Of a stretch of 64,000 bases of DNA, positions 46,931 to 58,346 are shown piece by piece; position 1 is the stretch's first letter; each line of letters begins with the position of its first letter. The notes beneath the pieces were generated by a model. That model was not told where the DNA came from. It did no database searches and saw nothing but the letters and a program-made list of their open reading frames with translations. The DNA is from Ophiura sarsii (Eukaryota > Echinodermata > Ophiuroidea > Amphilepidida > Ophiuridae), in assembly GCA_035610835.1 (NCBI GenBank), contig CM069441.1, positions 81,205,848 to 81,269,847 on the forward strand, read 5' to 3'. A program made the translations under genes and the position numbers.

Positions 46931-47329
46931 CTAAACTACTTGCCACTGTATGGTCTGATGGTAGACTGACAACTTGACCATGTTGACAGTCATATCAAAC
47001 ACAACATTATAGTCCTCAATATATTCCCACCACTCTCCATCCATACAGTAAATACTGGACATCCAATCCAATGCTGACTGAAAAACTTCTCTTCTGTCAT
47101 CATTGGTCATCAACTTCAACGAATCATGTTTGTATACAATACAATCATGCAACCCAATGTCAACTAACCTTTGAACAGAGCAAACAATCGTAAGAAATCT
47201 CCTACCCTCTGTCAATAGAAACTCTGTATTCATAACATATCTAACTAGAGCGGTTCTCGGGCTTCGTGGTTCGCGGGTTTTGCGGTTATCGGGTTGCATG
47301 GTTTTTGGTTGAGCGGTTTCGGTAGACAT
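46931..47329 (-). CDS. Hypothetical protein, 132 codons
   Basis: An open frame with a usable ATG (AAC before ATG) and balanced, non-repetitive composition. The N-terminal 30 residues are basic and polar (several Lys-Thr, Pro and Arg). The rest is predicted largely helical with two Trp pairs (A-L-D-W, E-W-W-E-Y). No known domain is recognised, and there is no signal peptide or transmembrane helix. A weak GC-type donor (GTG then GCAAGT) near the end would make it a first exon. It sits beside the satellite array, so it could be a relic. Confidence 0.3.
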   Translation of the reverse strand: MSTETAQPKTMQPDNRKTREPRSPRTALVRYVMNTEFLLTEGRRFLTIVCSVQRLVDIGLHDCIVYKHDSLKLMTNDDRREVFQSALDWMSSIYCMDGEWWEYIEDYNVVFDMTVNMVKLSVYHQTIQWQVV

Positions 47330-47599
47330 GTTTAATGTGGTTGGTACTTTAGGATCCCAGCGGAACCAGATTCGATGACTGTCACACTCACATTGTTAGC
47401 GATGTGTTGTTATAATGGATAGTTTGATTCTCGAAATGTCTCTAAACATTTGATTTGAAAATTATCCATCATTTCATTCATCAAAATAATAAACAAAAAC
47501 AATAAAAGTAAGCTTACTTAAAAACACCTTTTCGGCTAAATCACGATTATTTAATGTAAACTTATATTGGAGATAAAATTTGAAATGCGAACATCATTT

Positions 47600-50505
47600 G
47601 ATACGTCAAATGTGTTACGGTTTGATCAGTTCATTATACACATACTTTACACGTAGCTCAAAAAGTGAAATCATATCAAAAAAATCAAATCGGGACACAT
47701 TTTATGGTGTCCGTCATTTTTTAGGCTAAATTGCCGGAATTTTTTTCTCCATCAAATTTGTTGCGGTTTGACCAGTTAGCTACACAGACTTTATACGTAG
47801 CTCATAAAGTGAAATCATATCTAAAAAATCAAATCAGGAGACATTTTATGGTGTCACTCATTTTTTAGGCTAAATTGCCGGATTTGTTTTCTCCGTCAAA
47901 TATGTTGCGGTTTGACCGGTTAGCTACACAGACTTTATACGTAGCTCAAAATGTGAAATCATGTCCAAAAAGTCAAATCAGGACACATTTTATGGTGTCT
48001 GTCATTTTTTAGGCTAAATTGTCGGATTTGTTTTCTCCGTCAAATGTGTTGCAGTATGACCGGCTAGCTACACAGACTTTATATGTAGCTCAAAATGTGA
48101 AATCATATCCAAAATATGAAATCGGGACACATTTCATGGTGTCCACCATTTTTTAGGCTAAATTGCCGGAATGTTTTTTCTCCGTCAAATGTGTTGCGGT
48201 TTGACCCGTTAGCTACATACGCAGCTCAAAAAATGAAATCATATCCAAACAATCAAATCGGGACACATTTTATGGGGTCTGTCATTTTTAGGCTAAATTG
48301 CCGGAATTATTTTTTCTCCGTCAAATGTGTTGCAGTTTGACCCGTTAGCTACACTGACTTTATACGTAACTCAAAATGTGAAATCAAATCCAAAAAATCA
48401 AATCGGGACACATTATTATGGTGTCCGTCATTTTTTAGGCTAAATTGCCAGATTTCTTTTTCTCCCAGTCAAATGTGTTGCGGTTTGACCCGTTAGCTAC
48501 ACAGACTTTATATGTAGCTCAAAAAGTGAAATCATATCCAAAAAATCAAATCGGGACACTTTTTATGGTGTCCGTCATTTTTTAGGCTAAATTGCCAGAT
48601 TTTTGTTCTCCGTCAAATGTGTTGCAGTATGACCGGCTAGCTACACAGACTTTATACGTAGCTCAAAATGTGAAATCATATCCAAAAAATCAAATCGGGA
48701 CACATTTCATGATGTCCGCCATTTTTTAGGCTAAATTGCCGGAATGTTTTTTTTCTCCGTCAAATGTGTTGCGGTTTGACCCGTTAGCTACACAGACTTG
48801 ATACGCAGCTCAAAATGTGAAATCATGTCCAAAAAATCAAATCAGGACACATTTTATGGTGTTTGTCATTTTTTAGGCTAAATTGTCGGATTTTTTTTTC
48901 TCTCCATCAAATGTGTTGCAGTATGACCGGCTAGCTACACAGACTTTATACGTAGCTCAAAATGTGAAATCATATCCAAAAAATCAAATCGGGACACATT
49001 TCATGATGTCCGCCATTTTTTAGGCTAAATTGCCGGAATGTTTTTTTCTCCGTCAAATGTGTTGCGGTTTGACCCGTTAGCTACACAGACTTGATACGCA
49101 GCTCAAAATGTGAAATCATGTCCAAAAAATCAAATCAGGACACATTTTATGGTGTTTGTCATTTTTTAGGCTAAATTGTCGGATTTTTTTTCTCTCCATC
49201 AAATGTGTTGCAGTATGACCGGCTAGCTACACAGACTTCATACGTAGCTCAAAATGTGAAATCATATCCAAAAAATCAAATTGGGAGACATTTCAAGGTG
49301 TCCGCCATTTTTTAGGCTAAATTGCCGGAATGTTTTTTTTTCCGTCAAATGTGTTGCGGTTTGACCCGTTAGCTACACAGACTTGATACGCAGCTCAAAA
49401 TGTGAAATCATGTCCAAAAAATCAAATCAGGACACATTTTATGGTGTTTGTCATTTTTTAGGCTAAATTGTCGGATTTTTTTTTCTCTCCATCAAATGTG
49501 TTGCAGTATGACCGGCTAGCTACACAGACTTTATACGTAGCTCAAAATGTGAAATCATATCCAAAAAATCAAATCGGGACACATTTCATGATGTCCGCCA
49601 TTTTTTAGGCTAAATTGCCGGAATGTTTTTTTCTCCGTCAAATGTGTTGCGGTTTGACCCGTTAGCTACACAGACTTGATACGCAGCTCAAAATGTGAAA
49701 TCATGTCCAAAAAATCAAATCAGGACACATTTTATGGTGTTTGTCATTTTTTAGGCTAAATTGTCGGATTTTTTTTCTCTCCATCAAATGTGTTGCAGTA
49801 TGACCGGCTAGCTACACAGACTTCATACGTAGCTCAAAATGTGAAATCATATCCAAAAAATCAAATTGGGAGACATTTCAAGGTGTCCGCCATTTTTTAG
49901 GCTAAATTGCCGGAATGTTTTTTTTTCCGTCAAATGTGTTGCGGTTTGACCCGTTAGCTACACAGACTTTATACGCAGCTCAAAATGTGAAATCATGTCC
50001 AAAAAACCCAAATCAGGACACATTTTATGGTGTCTGTCATTTTTTAGGCTAAATTGTCTGATTTTTTTTTCTCCGTCAAATGTGTTGCAGTATGACCAGC
50101 TAGCTACACAGACTTTATACGTAACTCAAAATGTGAAATCATATCCAAAAAATCAAATCGGGACACATTTCATGGTGTCCGCCATTTTTTAGGCTAAATT
50201 GCCGGAATGTTTTTTTCTCCGTCAAATGTGTTGCGGTTTGACCCGTTAGCTACACAGACTTGATACGCAGCTCAAAATGTGAAATCATGTCCAAAAAATC
50301 AAATCAGGATACATTTTATGGTGTCTGTCATTTTTTAGGCTAAATTGTATGATTTTTTTTTCTCCGTCAAATGTGTTGCAGTATGACCGGCTAGCTACAC
50401 AGACTTTATACATAGCTCAAAATGTGAAATCATACCCAAAAATTCAAATCGGTACACATTTTATGGTGTCCATTCATTTCTTTAGGCTAAATTGCTGGAC
50501 ATTTT
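47600..50505. repeat. Satellite-like array, 144-bp units with 292/585-bp higher-order repeats
   Basis: About 20 units share TTAGGCTAAATTG, GCTACACAGACTT and CTCAAAATGTGAAATCAT. Spacing of the TAGGC landmark is 144, 144, 144 bp at the left and about 146 bp at the right. In the right half, units alternate (GCGGTTTGACCCG versus GCAGTATGACCGG) in a dimer of about 292 bp, and dimers alternate again (TTTCATGATGTCC versus TTTCAAGGTGTCC), giving a tetramer of 585 bp at 49021, 49606 and 50190. Short open frames inside are repeats. Confidence 0.95.
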
Positions 50506-50880
50506 TTATAGGGTTCCTTTTAGAACCAAAAAAGGTTCTAAAAGGGTTCTTTAGCCAAGAAAATGGTTCCTCAAGCTTCAAGAACCTTTTGGGAAAAAAT
50601 TATGGAGAACCCTCAATGGTTCTTGGTAAAACGGTAAAAAATGTTTTTAGCCAAGAAGAAATGATTTTTAACAGTTGAAAAGGATTAAATTTGTTTACAT
50701 TTCTCTTGAATTTGCATATTACATAAAACAAAAAAGTAAATATACCTTTAGGTCTTATTTAAAATTTGAAAGTTCTTCAAAGAACCATTCTAAGGTTCTT
50801 TTTAGAACCTTTTAGGCCAAAAGGTGCTCCCCGCGGGACAAAAAAGGGTTCTTAAACGAACCATTTTTTCTAAGAGTGTA
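50506..50880. repeat. AGAACC/GGTTCT-rich repeat element
   Basis: Many GGTTCTTT and AGAACC motifs in both orientations, partly as inverted repeats (GGTTCCTTTTAGAACC at the left, GGTTCTTTTTAGAACC at the right). It ends in AAGAGTGTACT. No gene. Confidence 0.7.
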
Positions 50881-51530
50881 CTCGTTTCATAATAACTCGC
50901 CAAATGTATGTCATTCTTTGAACAGTAACACTTTGAACACTTTTATTGAAGAGCTTTGAGACGTGTGCATTGAATAGATTTGAACAACAAATACAACGGG
51001 AACAAGAACCTTTTTGTTACGGGCAGGTATTAGTGAAGTGGATTCCGTGTATACTCTCTACAAGTAATACATTCAACATGAAGACATTGTTGCCAAAATG
51101 TTATGCCAAAGTAGCCAGATTCTCGCTAACAATGATTTTCATGTGAAATCCCTATTTTATAAGTGGGATGTGATTGAACAGCATTTATGTGCAGATTGAT
51201 ATTATCGGGATTCATCCTTGATTTCCTATGAACTATTATACTGCTATTTTCATGTGTAAAAAAATGTTGTGTGAAAAGATTTTTAAAAAACCATGTGTGA
51301 ACAAACAAGGTTGTGTAATCATGTCCAATTGCGTTAATACTAGGTTGTGTAAAATGTAATTCGATTATATAAAATTGAATTGCCGCGATAACTGAATTTT
51401 AAACAACAGTTGTGTAGACTTTGAAGCACGTGATAAGAATAAACCAATCACAAATTACCCTTGTTGTGACCAAAATTACTGGAAACGAAATGGTGTACGT
51501 GTTGGTGTTGCTTGAGGAGTGACGTTTTGG
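50881..51530. other. No recognised gene
   Basis: Unremarkable AT-rich sequence. TGTGTAA-type motifs begin near 51240 and continue to 52050. Confidence 0.4.
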
Positions 51531-51532
51531 AG

Positions 51533-51782
51533 AGTTGATTGAAGTATTTGACGGTAAGTATATTATATGTTTCACTTGAAATATTTCAGTAATAATAACT
51601 AATTACTTTGCAGTTTACACTTCACAGTTACACGACAATATAATTTTGCACTAATTTACCAAAAAAGCCAACTGATAGAATCACACATACTGAATACTTT
51701 TTACTACATTCATATTTGTTACTGAAATATTTCAAGTGAAACATATACTTACCATCAAATACTTCAATCAACTCTCCAAAAC
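51533..51782. repeat. Foldback with 64-bp inverted arms
   Basis: The left arm 51533-51597 (AGAGTTGATTGAAGTATTTG then GTAAGTATAT) and right arm 51719-51782 are inverted copies around about 120 bp. Each arm contains a perfect splice-donor-like GTAAGTATAT. Confidence 0.8.
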
Positions 51783-52060
51783 CCATGCACAACTATTGTG
51801 TAGAAAATTAACCAATTGCTGTGTAAGCCATGATTAAAATGGCCATTCCACAACCCAATAGTAATGCACAACTATTGTGTAGAAAATTAACTAATTGTTG
51901 GGGTAAGTTAATGTTACACATTATTGTTTAGAAATACTACACAACTATTGTGTAGATATTACACAACTAGATTGTGCAAACTGTTCACGCAACAGTTGCT
52001 AGGTTCATATAGCAGTTGTGTAAAATTTTACACAACCGTAATAACAGTGTAGGCCAAAGG
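51783..52060. repeat. Short repeats of an ACAACTATTGTGTAGAAA motif
   Basis: Several direct and inverted copies of CACAACTATTGTGTAG spaced 20-70 bp. This is probably the internal part of the element that includes the foldback at 51533. Confidence 0.6.
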
Positions 52061-52259
52061 GGAAACCCCTGTTTGGTTGATGGGCCTGATCGACCTTGGA
52101 TCACTAGGCGTTCCTTTACAACAACAAAAGTCGGTGATTAGCGAAATTTGAATGCCGCGGACATTTCATGCGTTACAATATATAGAGTAAGTACTTAAAC
52201 ATTTTATAATCGATCATAAATTGGCAATCAGGCAACGATGATACAGCTAATATCAAATA

Positions 52260-52587
52260 TAATAGCACATACACAGCCAATCCAGAATTCCACAAATTTC
52301 ACTTATTGTACAGCTTCAGAATGCTGTAAATTTGACATCGTAAATAACCTGATTAATTACAGCGCTGTAATTATTACCCAACTTGGTGTGTGTGTGTGTG
52401 TTTAATAGTAGATGATTGTCTAAGTCGGGGTGAGTGAGAGGTGTCCTACTGTGAAAGTGGTGTGTATCTGGTGTGTAGGGTAGAGCTCTGCCATATAAAT
52501 CATCACTAAAATGGTCACTATCGATGAGTGCTATTAATTCCTTATAGCACTCGGCAGCTACGCTGCCTCGTGCTATAAGTCATACTA
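52260..52587 (+). repeat. Interspersed element, copy 1 of an inverted pair
   Basis: It matches 61702-62023 in reverse complement over about 325 bp, including a TG microsatellite and a hairpin with arms CTTATAGCAC and GTGCTATAAG (52532-52570). No coding. Confidence 0.9.
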
Positions 52588-52689
52588 ATTATTTCCCTGA
52601 ATCATAAATGGCTGTACGGCTGTACCTAATCACTCAAGTAAATTAACATGGCTAAAACACAATGCAGTAATTTCTAATCGTCTTTCTTG

Positions 52690-53690
52690 TGTGGTAATGG
52701 CAATTTATCCCAGCCAGGGACTGGGGGTGGGGATGAGTGGGAGGACACTCGTGTATAAAAGGGTATGTATCAATGCACTCTCAAATATAATTTTTGAACA
52801 AACAAAAAATAAAGTCTCAGCTAGTATTATAACAAAGATTTCACTAAGAGAATCATACCCTTATAGTCTTAACAGGCGTTAACCTTGCAATCACAATTGT
52901 GTGTAAGGATGAAAGCGCTATGAACTTTTTAAGGGTTAAGTGCAACAAAGTCCTATCTGCAATTGCTGCTATTTGTAAGATTGTTTTTTCACAAGAGCAC
53001 ATATTAAAGTACTATGACAATATTTATGCATATTTTAACAAAATATTTGCAAAAGGAACAATTTCAGTCGTAATAGCTCTGCTCACTTCTTTACTGCAAT
53101 ACAAATTATTGATGAATGAAATACAAAGAAACTTCAAATGCCTGTACCATGATCATTTGTGATTTCCTTAACAAATTACGTTTTGATAAGAGACCATTGT
53201 GATTTTAACCCCACTTGGCAGAGCTTTTAATAACAAGTCTAAAAGCTAAATTTTTAATGGCCTTAATCCGTCGTGGTGAGTTACATACGTCAGATGTTCC
53301 AAGAAATTCCAAGAACGAAAGATTTGAACTACTTGCTGCATCAATAGAAAATGACAACAATTTGTGGTCCACAAATATTATGAAACACTATAATTTCACG
53401 GATACTTTATTTCGCAAAATTGAAAGTTACTGCTATTTTAGCGGGCATTTAATTTCGCGAATCTGGCCATTTTATTGTTACTTTCAATGCAAAATTGTCA
53501 GTTTTCGCGGGGTGTTGAATTTTGTTGAAGTGGTTTTACAGTAATTCAGGTATGCATCTAAATGCATTTGTTGTGCATTTGCCAGGAAAAGCAAGTGTGG
53601 GCATATCAGTGCCAAAGAGGTCATTGGGAAGGGGGCATACACTCGGATTGTAACTTGTAAGCACATCTGTGTGAATGGAAATGTGGATTA
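52690..53690. other. No recognised gene
   Basis: Three plus-strand open frames of 63-109 codons have no domain features. The segment 53395-53545 (TAATTTCACGGATACTTT, TGCTATTTTAGCGGGCATTT) is a diverged copy of a repeat also seen at 29560-29650 and 37430-37520. Confidence 0.4.
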
Positions 53691-53691
53691 A

Positions 53692-54054
53692 AGGTATATT
53701 ATGTGATCTTTTCCAGGGGACGCCCACAATCCTCGAAAACAATTTGGAAGCAGATTTTCTTGCAGATTTACTTTTCTGATCATAAATCATAAATTTATTT
53801 GAAGTTACAGAGCGACACGATTCCTAATTACCTCAAAATCATGGTTTTAGAGTGAATTTAGAGTAAAATTTGTACCATAGTGGTACAATCTATATTCAAA
53901 CCATGATTTTGAAGTAATTAGGAATTGTGTCGATCTGTAACTTGGAAGATCTTTATGATTTATGATCAAAAATGCAAATCTGCAAGAAAATCTACTTTCA
54001 TAGTAAAAATCAATGATATAGGGCGCTACTTGGAAAAGATCACATAATATGCCT
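53692..54054. mobile_element. TTAA MITE, AGGTATATTATGTGATC family, copy 2
   Basis: It is flanked by TTAA (53688-53691, 54055-54058), with the same ends and palindromic centre as 23875-24248. Confidence 0.9.
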
Positions 54055-54499
54055 TTAAAGGTGTTTTTTAACATAATTTGTCCTCCTCCACCCCCTCTGT
54101 GGGATTATGTGGGAACTAACATAATTATAATAACGGGTATCTGCCGCCCTAATACATTATTTTTGCCATTTTTCCAAAATAGGTCACCACTTGATTTGAA
54201 CAATTTTACAGGAGTATTTATATAACATTTCTTTATCCAAAAACGTGGACAAATTTGGGTGTATATCAATCACCCAATTCAACATAATTTTAATACAATA
54301 TTTGTATTTTCACATTTATTGTCCAAAATGTGAACAAATTTGGGCAAATGTTGGTCATGACAAAATCAACCCATTTTTCTTCACATATTATTGGTGCGTG
54401 TCAGAGGTTTCTTTTCATACAACTGAACATAGTGGCTTTTGAGCACAAACTCTATATCATCATCATCAATTTGACGCTACTCGTGTCTTTCATTCTTTA

Positions 54500-54707
54500 G
54501 GGACACGAGGCGTTGTGTCTATTGTTATTTCAGTGCCTTCACACGCCGCTGCCACTCAGTTCGGTTTTGGGCGGCATCAACGGCGGCATTAGGTTGTAAG
54601 CCTATGGCGCTCAAGTCCTCTTGGAGCTGCGCTTGATATGTACGGCGTAGTGCGCCACCGAACTCTATACAAGCATGACAAATAGGGCCATAGCTTTGGT
54701 TTGGCAA
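54500..54707 (-). pseudogene. Probable LINE C-terminal fragment
   Basis: The minus-strand frame carries R-R-T-Y-Q-A-Q-L-Q-E-D-L and D-A-A-Q-N-R-T-E-W-Q-R-R-V, the D-R-x-x-W-R-type ending of LINE products. GC content is higher than the surroundings. No other RT motif is nearby. Confidence 0.45.
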
Positions 54708-54959
54708 CTAAAAAACCCAAACATATTATTTTATTTTCTCTTCACTTTGATTTCAGATACAGGCTGTAACAAAAAAAGTTATACAATTTTGAAAATAACG
54801 TTAAAAATAATTTCAGTTTCAAGATTTAATATCATCCATAGGAAATTTTCTCAGGTGCTTAATAAGCTTTGTTTCATGAAAATCCGTGTTCAGGAAGCAG
54901 ATATATGATCAATTGTCTAAGTAGTCGTGAAATCATCTGGGCCACTTAAGCTAAATCAC

Positions 54960-55252
54960 TGGGAAGAACAGTATGAATGAAATCAAACCATATGGACATA
55001 GAGCGCTCTTGCCTGAGACAATGGTTCATTTAAAGTGAATCGTCTGGCGGCAGACTTTCCAAGGAGACTCCAATATGCACAGTGGCTAGGGTGCGGCATG
55101 AAAGATTTATGCATGATATTTTCATTGGAGGAAGCAATCTTTCCTATGGATAGCAGAGTGAACGGTCTCATCAGCCATGTGCACACAGGAATAACCCCTC
55201 TAGATTTTACTTATGACTGACCAAAATCAGACAGAAACATGCTGGTTCGGGC
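54960..55252 (+). other. Coding-like fragment interrupted by a hAT-type element
   Basis: A plus-strand frame (55035-55220, N-R-L-A-A-D-F-P-R-R-L-Q-Y then a stop) has less AT-biased composition than the flanks. Its flank GGTTCGGGC continues after the element at 56578. I do not recognise the product; it may be an old transposon gene. Confidence 0.25.
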
Positions 55253-56577
55253 CAAGGGCGTCATCCCGTTTTCAAAAGTGGGGGGGACATCAGACACGGA
55301 TCCAGAAAAGGTTAGGGGGCGGCCCCAAAAAATGAAATTGATCAGGTATGATCGGACATGGCGGTGTCTGAGGGGGGATGTGCCCCCCTCAGAAGTAGAA
55401 AAAATTTCAATTTTTGAACTCATTTGGTGCGATCTGGTGTATACTTTTGACCAAAGTTTATCGAAAAGCCACCTCTTCATTTCCAATAAATATTTTGGTT
55501 TTTTTTGTCAATGCAAGAAAGAAGTTGAGCATATTTTCCTGATTTAAGTATAGATTGTTTAAAAGCTCGCACAGGGGAAACTACTTTGCTAGCGTGCAAA
55601 AAATGCTAAATAATAAAAAGGTACTGAAAACTTTTCTGAAACCATCTTGTTCCAATTTAATAACAAAGTAGTAAAAATAATTCACGCTGAGCGTGAAAAA
55701 ATAGATATTGTAAAAAGAAATGTTTAGAAAAACGTTCCTGAATCCATCTTGTTAAAAGCTTGAATAATAAATAAATAATGAAACTAAAATGCGACATAGC
55801 GCGCAAAAATTGGTTATTTTAACACTAAAATGGTCCAGAAACCCGTTCATGAAGCCATCTTGTTAAGCTTGAATAAAAAACATTCAAACTAATTCGCGCG
55901 TAGCGTGCAAAAAATTGGGTTTTTTTTACACTGAAATGATCTTGAAAACGTTCCTGAAGCAATCTTGTTAAGCTTGAATAATAAAACATTGAAAACAATT
56001 TGTGCGTAGCACGCAAACAAATGGTTATTTAACACTAAAATGGTCCGGAAAAACGTTCATGAAGCCATTTTGTTTAAGCTTGAAATAAACAATGAAACCA
56101 ATTCGCTCAAAACGCGCAAAAATGATCCAGAAAACGTTCCTGAAACATGTTTTATAAAGCCTGAATAAACATTGTAACCATTTCGCACAAAGCGAGAAAA
56201 AAAATGGCTATTTTTAACACTAAAAAGCTCCAGAAAAATGTTCCTGAGCCATCTTTTTATAACTTGAATGAAGAAACATTGCCAACTCGCACGAAGCGGG
56301 CAAAAATGGGTTTTTTCTCACTAAAATGGTCCAGAAAACGTTCCTGAAACCATGTTGTTAAGCTTGAATAATTAAAACTTGAAAAATCCGCGCAAAAAAT
56401 GGCTTCTTTTGAGGGGGCATCATCATCACTCATCATCATCATCATAATTAGACACTTTCAGCCTCAGGGTTATTCAAAAAAGTGGGGGGGACATCTGCTA
56501 TTATGTCCCCCCCCCCCCCCACTTTGAAAAGTGGGGGGGGACGTGTCCCCCTGTCCCCCACCCATATGACGCCCCTG
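55253..56577. mobile_element. 1.3-kb hAT-type non-autonomous element with internal tandem array
   Basis: The ends CAAGGGCGTCAT and inverse ATGACGCCCCTG are flanked by GTTCGGGC (55245-55252, 56578-56585). Subterminal sequences contain GTGGGGGGGACA-type G runs. The interior 55590-56445 is about eight copies of a roughly 105-bp unit with AAAACGTTCCTGAA and TTGTTAAGCTTGAATAA. No transposase. Confidence 0.88.
55590..56445. repeat. Tandem array inside the hAT-type element
   Basis: Units of about 100-110 bp are recognisable by CCAGAAAACGTTCCTGAA, CATCTTGTTAAGCTTGAATA and GCGTAGCGTGCAAAA, diverged from one another. Confidence 0.85.
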
Positions 56578-56896
56578 GTTCGGGCAGGAATCTTTGGTGA
56601 TCGGATTGAAAGTGGCCCAACTTGATTTCTAGACGACTTAGTAGATTGATCATAAGTTTTAAACAAAAGCAGTTAAAAAGACCAAATAATTTTTTTCTGG
56701 TAGTCAACACACCACCACTTATAACAGAGTGTAAAACGATATTGACCTTGCATGATTTTAATATTGGGTTAAAAATGAAATTGCAATTGTATAACTTTTT
56801 TTGTTATAGTCTGTATGTTTTTAAAGATTCAAAACAACTTGGTTAGCCAACAGCCATAATAACAAAATAGTGAGGAGACTCGCATTCTCATTTTAT

Positions 56897-57100
56897 ACAC
56901 TCTAAAAAGTGTGTTTAGAAAGTGATAGCAAAGATGTGTGTAGAAAAGTATGTTTAGCGTATTGACTGTTAGTGTTTAGAAATTGAACACCAATGTTTAG
57001 TGATTTGACACATGACGTTTAGCCTCTGAACATGTTTACAAAGTGATAGCAAGAATGTGTTTAGAAAAATGTTTACTCGCTAAAAACAGTTTTTAGAGTG
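56897..57100. mobile_element. TA-flanked MITE with CACTCTAAAAA ends
   Basis: TA on both sides, CACTCTAAAAA and inverse TTTTTAGAGTG, with interior copies of TGTTTAGAAAGTG. About 204 bp, non-coding. Confidence 0.85.
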
Positions 57101-57277
57101 TACAGTGAATTTTCTACCCAAGCAACTGTAGATTTCCTCCCTAGTGAGAAATACAATTAGTTAATAATTGCCAAAAGTTGGAAAGGTTTTTTACAAACTC
57201 CAATTGATATTTTACATTTTAAATATAATTATAATACAGGGAAATACAAAAAACAACAACAAAACAAAAACACTTAC

Positions 57278-57343
57278 CAACTATAGACACAGTAGTATTA
57301 TGGTGTAAGTTTACAACGCTACACAAGCAACAGGTAACATATC
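57278..57343 (-). other. Candidate exon end with Ig-like or leader character
   Basis: The minus strand shows a perfect donor GTAAGTG at 57271-57277. The frame before it encodes E-E-E-V-G-Y-V-T-C-C-L-C-S-V-V ending T-T-V-S-I-V-G, recalling the F and G strands of an Ig domain with a phase-1 end like receptor exon 2. A stop codon (TAG) lies in frame about 65 bp upstream; that TAG could instead be the acceptor. It may equally be a non-coding leader exon. Confidence 0.25.
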
Positions 57344-57655
57344 CCACTTCCTCCTCGTTAAACTATTGGTTCACATACTGAATAAGTTTCCAACAACAGA
57401 ATACAGCTTTACAATCACCGACAATTACTACTGTCCTACGCACACGCGCAGGGTTGTATTGCATTGACGTATTTTGTGTAAAAGTCTGATGATAGAAATT
57501 TATTGTGCATGCAGCAATCCATCATAATGTCAAAATTGTATGTTAAATTGAATTGGAATCAATGAACCAGTGAAGTTGCCTGCATGTAGAAATCTAGTTT
57601 TCATAATTCTATTTTAAACGAAGCAACTGTCTTTGATCGGAGCCACAAAACAATA

Positions 57656-57874
57656 CTATAGTTCAGTCAGTTCCAAATTGGCGAACCTGTTTACAGCAGC
57701 GAATGAATTCAGAAGAGCGTCTCGCGCAAAACACTCGCAGGGCACAATATTGCAGTGACATCGTATGCGTGACGCTTGCGTATGCCAAAATCGCGCTTGT
57801 ACGCTTGGATTACTTTTGCACGCGGATAGATAAAAACCGAATATTTCTCGCCAATTTGGAACGATTGAACTATA
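57656..57874. mobile_element. MITE with CTATAGTTCAGTCAGTTCCA ends
   Basis: Relative of 8411-8646: inverted ends CTATAGTTCAGTC and GATTGAACTATA, with the subterminal TTCCAAATTGGCGA shared. Short frames inside are not conserved. Confidence 0.75.
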
Positions 57875-57893
57875 ATAAAGTACAATGATCCAT

Positions 57894-58346
57894 ATCGTCA
57901 GCCTGCTTCGATAATTGCCTAACTCATTTTTTCTAGTTCTTAGAAAACAACAAAAGTATGTAAAGTGAGTTAGGCAATTATTGAAGCAGGCTGACGATAT
58001 ATTGAATAGCAACATGAATAAGTGCAGGTGAGTTCCAACAGGAGCAGTAACTGTTGGATAGAATTAGGTTGGGGATATACCTTTAAGTGAAATGTGGCTT
58101 GTTATATGCCTAATACGAATTAATATGACCATTTTAAACAATTTTCATCATTAGTACAATCTGCCTAACTCACAATGCTGACTTAGGCAGAATTGCAATT
58201 GTGCATTTATCAGCACTTTTGATTGGTCAATGACTTAGGTATGATCACAGCATGTGCATAATGTAATGAAGTCATGATTTATGCAAAAAACTCAATTTCG
58301 CTGATAAGTGAGTTAGGCAATTATTGAAGCAGGCTGACGATATGTT
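57894..58346. repeat. Foldback with a third arm
   Basis: ATCGTCAGCCTGCTTCGATA at 57895 pairs with TATTGAAGCAGGCTGACGAT near 57979-58001; the same arm recurs at 58313-58346. Three related arms suggest a duplicated or rearranged MITE. Confidence 0.8.
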
